Of a stretch of DNA of 5,367 bases, positions 1-4,552 are shown one piece after another. The translations under genes were made by a program, and so were the position numbers. The notes beneath the pieces are model-generated. The model saw only the letters and a list, made by a program, of their open reading frames with translations, was not told the DNA's origin and made no database searches. Origin of the DNA: an uncultured Spirochaetia bacterium (lineage in GTDB: Bacteria; Spirochaetota; UBA4802; JAGODF01); assembly GCA_937967705.1 (NCBI GenBank), contig CALCJG010000088.1, positions 1-5,367 of the forward strand, given 5' to 3'. The first letter of the stretch is position 1. Each line of letters opens with the position of its first letter.

Positions 1-425
1 ATGTGGCCCGGTCACTTCCGAAACAGGCGGTCATCCTCACTGCGGGGTGCGCCAAGTACCGCTATAACATGCTGGATATGGGGACCACGGGGGGCATTCC
101 CCGGGTGATCGACGCCGGTCAGTGCAACGATTCCTATTCCCTGGTGGTTATCGCCCAGAAACTGGCGGAGGTGTTCGGTGTGTCGGATATCAACGAACTG
201 CCCATCTCTTATGACATTGCCTGGTATGAGCAGAAGGCCGTCTGTGTCCTTCTGGCTCTCCTCTATCTGGGGGTCAAGGGTATACGGCTGGGACCGACGC
301 TGCCGGCCTTCGTCTCTCCCGGGGTGCTGAAAGTTCTGGTGGATACCTTCCAGGTCAGACCCACCGGGGGGGTGGAGGAGGATGTGAAGTCGATCATGGC
401 GGGAGATGCTGTGGTCCCGGTTTAG
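1..425 (+). CDS. hcp: Hybrid cluster protein (Hcp), C-terminal part; 5' end outside window
   Basis: This is the C-terminal 140 or so residues of Hcp, historically called hydroxylamine reductase and now mainly regarded as a cytoplasmic NO reductase and protein S-nitrosylation enzyme. The whole protein is about 430-550 residues, so most of it lies upstream. The GTG at base 3 is an internal valine codon, not a start. Counting from that codon, the ligands of the hybrid Fe-S-O cluster are all present: Cys16 in [11 protein letters not shown], Cys41 in DAGQCNDSY, and Glu76 and Lys78 in WYEQKAV. Their spacings (25, 35 and 2 residues) equal those of the Desulfovibrio vulgaris ligands Cys434, Cys459, Glu494 and Lys496 as I remember them. 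The [11 protein letters not shown] segment is also typical. The frame ends in TAG and is followed by a terminator hairpin, so this gene closes its own transcript. No hcr reductase gene follows it. Identification is firm; the N-terminal subtype cannot be seen. Confidence 0.96.
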   Translation, partial: VARSLPKQAVILTAGCAKYRYNMLDMGTTGGIPRVIDAGQCNDSYSLVVIAQKLAEVFGVSDINELPISYDIAWYEQKAVCVLLALLYLGVKGIRLGPTLPAFVSPGVLKVLVDTFQVRPTGGVEEDVKSIMAGDAVVPV

Positions 426-460
426 GTGATCGGGATTACGTGCCATACAACTGATATAGG

Positions 461-497
461 AGCACTCTCCATGCCGGGCGCGGAGAGTGCTTTGTGT
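461..497 (+). terminator. Probable rho-independent terminator after hcp
   Basis: AGCACTCTCC (461-470) and GGAGAGTGCT (482-491) are perfect 10-base inverted repeats around an 11-base GC-rich loop. G-T wobbles at 460/492 and 459/493 could lengthen the stem. The T-rich tail TTTGTGTT (491-498) is short and interrupted, so termination may be incomplete and some readthrough into the YgbA-family gene is possible. The hairpin starts 36 bases after the hcp stop codon. Confidence 0.75.
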
Positions 498-525
498 TAA
501 TGAGAGATCCCCCGCCTGTAAGGGA

Positions 526-533
526 AAGGAGGT
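526..533 (+). promoter_or_regulatory. Strong Shine-Dalgarno for the YgbA-family gene
   Basis: AAGGAGGT is a near-complete match to the 16S anti-Shine-Dalgarno. It lies 5 bases before the ATG at 539 and fixes that start. No convincing promoter lies between the hcp terminator and this site; TTGTGT at 492-497 has no good -10 at the right distance. Confidence 0.85.
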
Positions 534-538
534 AAACT

Positions 539-904
539 ATGGAGGATTTAAGGAGAGATGGGGCCGTAGCCAAAGACATAGAGGTCCTTTCGGATTTCAT
601 CGGGATCTATTGCGAGAACCTTCACGGGGATAGGGACCGGAACCGTATTGCCGGAAAGGGTGCCCTGGGGGATTATCTCAACCCCCTGGAGGCGGTTCTC
701 TGTGAAGAATGCGGCAGGCTCCTGCGTTATGCCGCCAGCCGGCGTATTATCTGCCCCATGGATCCCAAACCGTCCTGCAAGAAGTGTCCTTCGCATTGCT
801 ATAAAGCGGACTGCAGAAGGCGCATCAGGGAGGTGATGCGGTTCAGCGGGTTACATATGATCCGCAGGGGGAAAATCGGACTGATTCGCAAATACTTTTT
901 CTGA
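539..904 (+). CDS. YgbA-family 'nitrous oxide-stimulated promoter' protein
   Basis: A 121-residue, basic, cysteine-rich cytoplasmic protein. The stretch MDPKPSCKKCPSHCYKADCR (residues 74-93), followed by a REVMRFSG segment, is the signature of the family named 'nitrous oxide-stimulated promoter', which includes E. coli YgbA. E. coli ygbA belongs to the NO-responsive NsrR regulon, as does hcp; its biochemical role is not well established. Eight cysteines are present: Cys25, a CEEC pair (55 and 58), Cys72, then Cys80, 83, 87 and 92. That many cysteines in a cytosolic protein suggests a metal or Fe-S site, which is my inference. Length and start fit the family: the start has a strong Shine-Dalgarno 5 bases upstream. 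Its place directly after hcp supports a role in nitrosative stress. There is no signal peptide and no membrane segment. The family call is firm and the function is open. Confidence 0.9.
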   Translation: MEDLRRDGAVAKDIEVLSDFIGIYCENLHGDRDRNRIAGKGALGDYLNPLEAVLCEECGRLLRYAASRRIICPMDPKPSCKKCPSHCYKADCRRRIREVMRFSGLHMIRRGKIGLIRKYFF

Positions 905-912
905 TTTTTCAT

Positions 913-941
913 TTGACCGCAGCCGCAGCAGGTTGTAAAAT
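913..941 (+). promoter_or_regulatory. Sigma70-type promoter of the marR gene
   Basis: TTGACC (913-918) and TAAAAT (936-941) are each 5 of 6 matches to the -35 and -10 consensus and are separated by the ideal 17 bases. The predicted transcript start is near 948, giving a leader of about 65 bases before the marR ATG. The promoter starts 9 bases after the stop of the YgbA-family gene, so marR is probably its own transcription unit. Confidence 0.75.
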
Positions 942-942
942 G

Positions 943-973
943 TTAGAGGTTCTGAATATTAGCAATCCTAATA
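943..973 (+). promoter_or_regulatory. Candidate MarR operator, a perfect palindrome plus an imperfect copy
   Basis: TATTAG-CAATC-CTAATA (957-973) is a 17-base palindrome with perfect 6-base arms. Sixteen bases upstream a weaker copy, TTAG-AGGTT-CTGA (943-955), has the same TTAG-N5-CTRA plan with one arm mismatch. Both sit from the -10 box through the predicted transcript start, where a bound dimer would block RNA polymerase. MarR-family proteins often bind AT-rich palindromes of this size in their own promoters, so autorepression by the gene just downstream is the natural reading. Binding is inferred, not shown. Confidence 0.6.
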
Positions 974-1013
974 AAAATAAACCGTATGGGGATTTGCATG
1001 GAAGGGATATTAA

Positions 1014-1619
1014 ATGGCGGATAAAAGAGTGAAGAGCAACGCGGATATTCAGATCGTGGCAGCCCTGGAGAAGCTGATGCAGGTGCAGCGCATCCTCCTG
1101 TGGGATGTGTCCAAGAAGGAGGGGCTCAGCCCCATTCAAATTCAGTTTCTCATCTACGTGGGCCGCTATCCTGAGGAACTCTGCCGGGTCAGCAGCCTTG
1201 CGGTGGAATTTGATCTCACCAAGGCCACCGTCAGCGACGCGGTCAGTACCCTCGAAGACAAGGGACTGCTGTCCAAGCTGAGGGAAAAAGAGGACAAGCG
1301 CTCCTATGTGCTCCGTCTCACGCCCAAGGGGAAGGAACTGGCGGAACGCATCAACGGCTGGCAGAGTGCGCTTCTGAGGAGCATCTCCCGGTTCGATGCC
1401 AGGGAAAAGGAACCGGTGATGATCTTTCTCATGGAGCTCATCAAATCCCTGTTCGATGACGGGGTGATCACGGTGGCCCGCATGTGCATCGCCTGCGAAA
1501 ACCTCAAGCGGAGGGACGGGGAGGGGCAGCCCTTCCAGTGCCGCCTGACCGGCCGGAGCATAGACGCCGCCGGCCTTACCATGGGCTGTGAGTTTTATAA
1601 ATCCTCCCGGCCGGAGTGA
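1014..1619 (+). CDS. MarR-family transcriptional regulator with C-terminal four-cysteine tail
   Basis: A 201-residue winged-helix DNA-binding protein, longer than the usual 140-160 residues of MarR proteins. An N-terminal dimerisation helix (about 10-35) leads into the helix-turn-helix, with recognition helix LTKATVSDAVSTLEDKGLL at 68-86. The wing and the following helix begin at DKRSYVLRLTPKGKEL (94-109), a classic MarR segment. C-terminal helices run to about 155. Beyond that is an extension with Cys158, Cys161, Cys176 and Cys192 (C-X2-C-X14-C-X15-C), suited to binding zinc or an Fe-S cluster. Similar cysteine tails occur in some other MarR-like proteins as far as I recall, but I know of no assigned ligand. 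The ATG at 1014 has GGAAGGGA 6 bases upstream. The gene has its own promoter and a palindromic operator candidate, so it is likely autoregulated. Given its neighbours it may sense NO, redox state or iron; targets beyond itself are unknown. Confidence 0.92.
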   Translation: MADKRVKSNADIQIVAALEKLMQVQRILLWDVSKKEGLSPIQIQFLIYVGRYPEELCRVSSLAVEFDLTKATVSDAVSTLEDKGLLSKLREKEDKRSYVLRLTPKGKELAERINGWQSALLRSISRFDAREKEPVMIFLMELIKSLFDDGVITVARMCIACENLKRRDGEGQPFQCRLTGRSIDAAGLTMGCEFYKSSRPE

Positions 1620-1688
1620 TGTCCCGGGCAGGAAGACAGTCTGCGGTTTCCAGACATCGTTGAGCGCAGTCATGGCTCTGTAATAGTG

Positions 1689-1717
1689 TTGCATTTTGAC
1701 AAGGGAGATTGTATAAT
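1689..1717 (+). promoter_or_regulatory. Candidate promoter for the cupin-to-nrfA gene run
   Basis: A perfect -10 box TATAAT (1712-1717) lies 17 bases after TTGCAT (1689-1694), which matches the -35 consensus only in its first three bases. The predicted start is near 1724, about 23 bases before the cupin ATG. A weak -35 with a perfect -10 is typical of a promoter that needs an activator. The spacer also contains ACAA-GGGAGA-TTGT (1699-1712), a short inverted repeat that could be an operator half-pair. No further promoter is visible between here and nrfA, so this one may serve all five genes. Confidence 0.55.
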
Positions 1718-1746
1718 CCAGAATTGATGAACGGGAGAATGACTCA

Positions 1747-2079
1747 ATGGAAGAGGTAAAGAAATCATCCCTGGTCGGGACGGGGAGACCCGGAGATATG
1801 ATAGAGTATCAGGAGGGTTCTGTCGTCAGCAGGGCGCTCATCAGCAGACCCGCGGGAAATATCACCCTGTTCGCCTTTGCGGAGGGGGAGGGCCTGAGCG
1901 AGCATACGGCGCCTTTCGATGCGCTGGTTCACGTGCTGGACGGGAGGGCTCAGATATCCATAGACGCGGAAGTCCATACGGTTGAGGCGGGCGAGATGCT
2001 CCTCATGCCGGCAAATCACCCCCATGCCCTTAAGGCCGTAGAGAAATTTAAAATGATGCTGATCATGATAAAAGAGTAG
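1747..2079 (+). CDS. Small single-domain cupin protein
   Basis: A 110-residue protein that is one cupin beta-barrel. Cupin motif 1 is seen as GEGLSEHTAPFDALVHVLDG (residues 47-66) and motif 2 as GEMLLMPANHPHAL (82-95). Likely metal ligands are His53, His62, His91 and His93. The usual HxH of motif 1 is reduced to a single His53 (HTA), and Asp58 stands near the place of the common glutamate, so the metal site is not canonical. Small cupins of this kind may be enzymes, metal-dependent sensors or small-molecule binders; nothing in the sequence names a substrate. The start has GGGAG 9 bases upstream. It is the first gene of a compact five-gene run ending in nrfA, which hints at a stress or metabolite role linked to nitrite reduction. 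The fold is confident and the function unknown. Confidence 0.88.
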   Translation: MEEVKKSSLVGTGRPGDMIEYQEGSVVSRALISRPAGNITLFAFAEGEGLSEHTAPFDALVHVLDGRAQISIDAEVHTVEAGEMLLMPANHPHALKAVEKFKMMLIMIKE

Positions 2080-2083
2080 ATCT

Positions 2084-2785
2084 ATGAGAATTCACGTATT
2101 GCAGCATGTCCCTTTCGAGAATGAGGCCTGGATAGGACACTGGGCCTTGGAGAAAAAGCATTCCCTTACCCGGACGGCCCTCTATACCTACGGGGAGCTG
2201 CCGGCTCTTTCTGAAGTGGACTGGCTTGTCGTCATGGGCGGCCCCATGGGGGCCTATGACGAGGACAAGCATTCCTGGCTTACCGAGGAGAAACGGTACC
2301 TGGAAAAGGCCCTGGGGGAAGGAAAGACGGTACTGGGGATCTGCCTGGGCGCGCAGATCATGGCGCACGTTCTGGGGGCGGAGGTGAGGAAGAACATCCA
2401 CCGGGAGATCGGCTGGTTCCCGGTGGAAAGGACCACCGGAGCCGGAGTGAGCCCCTTCGCTGAGCTCATCCCCGAACGCTTTACCGCTTTTCACTGGCAT
2501 GGGGACACCTTCGGCATCCCGGAGGGGGCTGTACCTTTCGCTCGGAGCGAGGCCTGCGAAAACCAGGGTTTTCTCTATGGAAAGAGGGCCTGGGCTTTGC
2601 AGTTCCACCTGGAATCCACCCGGGAGAGCATCAACAAGCTGATCCATAACTCTCATGAGGATCTTATGGGGGGAGAATTCGTTCAGAGCGAGAAGGAGAT
2701 CCGAGGGGGTTTCTCCTTTCTTGAAGGGAGCAACGCCCTGATGAAAGGAATCCTGGAGCGTATCGAGCAGGACGATGAGCACTGA
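2084..2785 (+). CDS. Class I (type 1) glutamine amidotransferase-like protein
   Basis: A 233-residue cytoplasmic protein with the GATase1 fold and an apparently complete catalytic triad: Cys87 in the nucleophile elbow GICLGAQ, and His175 and Glu177 in LQFHLE. VMGGPMGAYDED (50-61) forms the oxyanion-side loop, and HWHGDTF (137-143) is shared with stand-alone amidotransferases related to the GMP synthase glutaminase domain. There is no fused synthetase domain and no obvious partner synthetase nearby, so the ammonia acceptor is unknown; some relatives hydrolyse gamma-glutamyl compounds instead. The gene starts 4 bases after the cupin stop, with a weak AAAGAG at 2071-2076 inside the cupin end, and its own end overlaps the next gene by 11 bases, so all three are probably translated together. 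Association with nrfHA is suggestive only. The family is firm and the substrate open. Confidence 0.9.
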   Translation: MRIHVLQHVPFENEAWIGHWALEKKHSLTRTALYTYGELPALSEVDWLVVMGGPMGAYDEDKHSWLTEEKRYLEKALGEGKTVLGICLGAQIMAHVLGAEVRKNIHREIGWFPVERTTGAGVSPFAELIPERFTAFHWHGDTFGIPEGAVPFARSEACENQGFLYGKRAWALQFHLESTRESINKLIHNSHEDLMGGEFVQSEKEIRGGFSFLEGSNALMKGILERIEQDDEH

Positions 2786-4076
2786 AAACCGGAATGGGCG
2801 GCCCTCCGCAGTCATCATCGGCGCGGGCTTCGCCGGGCTCTGGGCAGCCCGGACGCTGGCAGGGAAAAACCTGGACGTAATCCTCCTGGACCGCAATAAC
2901 TATCACACCTTTCTGCCTCTGCTCTACCAGGTGGGCTCTGCCGAGATCGAACCGGAGCAGATCGCCTATCCCCTCCGCTCCATGCTCAGGAAATTCGGCA
3001 ACATCCGTTTCATCCGCGGCGAGGTGAACCGCCTGAACCTTTCGGAGAAGCATCTTCTCTGCAACGGAAGGCGCATCGATTTCGATTACTGCCTCCTGGC
3101 TGCGGGAAGCACCACGAATTATTTCAACACCCCCGGAGCGGAGCGGACGGCCTTTCCCCTGAAGACGCTGGATGACGCCGTCATCCTGAGAAATCATATA
3201 CTCACCTGCTTCGAACGTGCCGCCTACAGCCATCAGGAGGAACTGACCGTACGGCTCCTTACCTTCGTGATCGTCGGCGGCGGGCCGACCGGTATCGAAC
3301 TGGCCGGTGCCCTCTCGGAACTGATACGGGGGCCGCTGCGCAAGGATTATCCCGGCGGGCTTACGGACAGGGCCCGGGTGATTCTGGTGGAAGCCTCGGG
3401 AAGGGTGCTGGGGATGCTTCCCGAGGGGCTGAGCCTCTATACTCAGAAGAAGCTGGACCGGCTGGGGGTGGAACTGCGCCTAGGCTCCCCCGTCAAGGAG
3501 ATAACGGGGGAGGGGGTGCGCTTGATCGACGGAACACTCCTGCCGGCGGAAACCGTCGTCTGGTCCGCCGGGGTCCGGGGTGATAAGGCCGCGGAGGGCT
3601 GGGGGCTGCCGCTGACCGGAGACGGCAGGGTAAGGGTGACTCCGGTGCTCCGGGCGGAAGGCATGGATCATGTGTTCGTGGCCGGGGATCTGGCCTGTTT
3701 TATTCACGAGGAAAAGCCGCTGCCGCAGATTGCGCCGGTTGCCCTGCAGCAGGGGGTCGCGGCGGCAAGGAACATTATCGCCGCCGTGGAGGGGAAACCG
3801 CTGGAGGAATTCCGTTACCGGGACAGGGGGACCATGGTGACCATAGGGCGCAACGCCGCCGTTGCGCGCATCGGGGGGCGGAGCTTCAGGGGATTTGCAG
3901 CCTGGATCATCTGGCTGGTGATCCACATCATGAACCTGATCGGATTCCGGAACAAGATTCTTGTGATGATCAACTGGGCCTGGGACTACTTCCTCTTCGA
4001 ACGCGCCGTGCGTCTCATTCTCCCGCGCTGCTGCGACAATCCCTCGAGCTCAACCTGCATGAGGCGTTGTCCGTAA
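2775..4076 (+). CDS. Type II NADH dehydrogenase (NDH-2), FAD-dependent NADH:quinone oxidoreductase
   Basis: A 433-residue two-dinucleotide-fold flavoprotein that would oxidise NADH and reduce membrane quinone without pumping protons. The FAD-binding motif is VIIGAGFAGLWAAR (13-26), the NAD(P)H motif is FVIVGGGPTGIELAG (164-178), and the second FAD contact is VFVAGDLA (300-307, Asp305). QIAPVALQQG (318-327) matches the NDH-2 quinone-site AQxAxQ region. FAAWIIWLVIHIMNLIGF (374-391) is a C-terminal hydrophobic or amphipathic segment for membrane attachment. Length is normal for NDH-2. The last 15 residues are odd: they hold four cysteines (419, 420, 428, 432). The start overlaps the amidotransferase end by 11 bases and has only a weak AGGA two bases upstream, so translational coupling is likely. 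Placed 21 bases before nrfH, it could feed the quinol pool used by NrfH. A related sulfide:quinone-type enzyme is less likely given the NDH-2 motifs. Confidence 0.92.
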   Translation: MSTENRNGRPSAVIIGAGFAGLWAARTLAGKNLDVILLDRNNYHTFLPLLYQVGSAEIEPEQIAYPLRSMLRKFGNIRFIRGEVNRLNLSEKHLLCNGRRIDFDYCLLAAGSTTNYFNTPGAERTAFPLKTLDDAVILRNHILTCFERAAYSHQEELTVRLLTFVIVGGGPTGIELAGALSELIRGPLRKDYPGGLTDRARVILVEASGRVLGMLPEGLSLYTQKKLDRLGVELRLGSPVKEITGEGVRLIDGTLLPAETVVWSAGVRGDKAAEGWGLPLTGDGRVRVTPVLRAEGMDHVFVAGDLACFIHEEKPLPQIAPVALQQGVAAARNIIAAVEGKPLEEFRYRDRGTMVTIGRNAAVARIGGRSFRGFAAWIIWLVIHIMNLIGFRNKILVMINWAWDYFLFERAVRLILPRCCDNPSSSTCMRRCP

Positions 4077-4084
4077 AAAAGGAT

Positions 4085-4092
4085 AAGGGAGG
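4085..4092 (+). promoter_or_regulatory. Shine-Dalgarno of nrfH
   Basis: AAGGGAGG lies 5 bases before the ATG at 4098 and separates this start from an overlapping unsupported frame that begins at 4067. Confidence 0.8.
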
Positions 4093-4097
4093 CCGTC

Positions 4098-4532
4098 ATG
4101 AAGCTATCGAAACGACAAAAGATTCTGGCTGGCATGGCCGCCGCTGCGCTCCTTTTCCTCGTCTTCTGGCTTCCCTATATGGTGCGGACCACCTCCACGC
4201 CGGAGTACTGCTCCAGTTGTCACGTTATGCTCCCGGAGTACGAAGACTGGTTTAATTCCGGGGCGCACCGGCAGATCAGCTGTATCGACTGCCATCTCCC
4301 CAATGACAACTTTGTGAATCATTATGTCTGGAAAGGTCTGGACGGGATGAAGGATGTCATCTTCTTTTACACCGGGCTGGTTCCCGAGATGATCCATTCC
4401 ACCCGCCACGCCCGGAGGACCATCCAGTCCAACTGCCTCCGCTGTCATGAAGATATGACATCGCTTATGAAGAGGGACGACAGAAACTGCTGGGACTGCC
4501 ACAGGGCCCAGTATCATATAATAAACCATTAA
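4098..4532 (+). CDS. nrfH: NrfH, tetrahaem c-type quinol dehydrogenase subunit of nitrite reductase
   Basis: A 144-residue member of the NapC/NirT/NrfH family that takes electrons from menaquinol and passes them to NrfA. One N-terminal membrane anchor (about 9-29) is followed by a periplasm-facing domain with four haem c sites: CSSCH (38-42), CIDCH (62-66), CLRCH (113-117) and CWDCH (131-135). The first has Met44 two residues after the His, the CxxCHxM arrangement in which the NrfH family uses Met as haem-1 ligand. Lys79 and Asp86 in WKGLDGMKD have the same spacing as the Lys82/Asp89 pair at the haem-1 and quinol site of Desulfovibrio vulgaris NrfH, as I recall it. The length matches NrfH rather than the longer NapC. 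It lies 21 bases after NDH-2 and 20 bases before nrfA, so the two are almost certainly co-transcribed. Confidence 0.95.
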   Translation: MKLSKRQKILAGMAAAALLFLVFWLPYMVRTTSTPEYCSSCHVMLPEYEDWFNSGAHRQISCIDCHLPNDNFVNHYVWKGLDGMKDVIFFYTGLVPEMIHSTRHARRTIQSNCLRCHEDMTSLMKRDDRNCWDCHRAQYHIINH

Positions 4533-4547
4533 GGAAAGAGGGGGTGA
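4531..4547 (+). promoter_or_regulatory. Ribosome binding site that decides the nrfA start
   Basis: Three in-frame start codons occur close together: GTG 4544, ATG 4547 and ATG 4553. GGGGGTGA (4540-4547) pairs with the anti-Shine-Dalgarno (one G replacing A) and ends its GG core 8 bases before ATG 4553, which makes 4553 the best start. AAGGA at 4531-4535 could instead serve ATG 4547, adding only Met-Ser. Confidence 0.6.
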
Positions 4548-4552
4548 TGTCC

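Noticed and set aside
3..5. GTG at base 3 as a translation start for the first gene
   Set aside because: Homology to the conserved core of Hcp continues at the window edge, so the codon is internal and the gene is cut by the window.
1639..1655. GTCTG-N7-CAGAC hairpin after marR as a terminator
   Set aside because: The stem is only 5 bases and no T tract follows, so it does not qualify.
909..1694. Reverse-strand open frame of 261 codons opposite the marR gene
   Set aside because: It is the antisense shadow of a clear MarR gene, has a low-complexity Pro/His/Leu-rich product with no family motif, and no good ribosome binding site.
1696..1717. Consensus TTGACA paired with TATAAT before the cupin gene
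   Set aside because: The spacer is only 10 bases, too short for a sigma70 promoter; the TTGCAT at 1689 gives the proper 17-base spacing instead.
2063..2896. Reverse-strand open frame of 277 codons opposite the amidotransferase
   Set aside because: It spans two real genes on the other strand and its translation shows no recognisable domain; long antisense frames are expected in GC-rich coding DNA.
4067..4255. Plus-strand open frame overlapping the start of nrfH
   Set aside because: It is out of frame with NrfH, has no ribosome binding site of its own and has no recognisable product.
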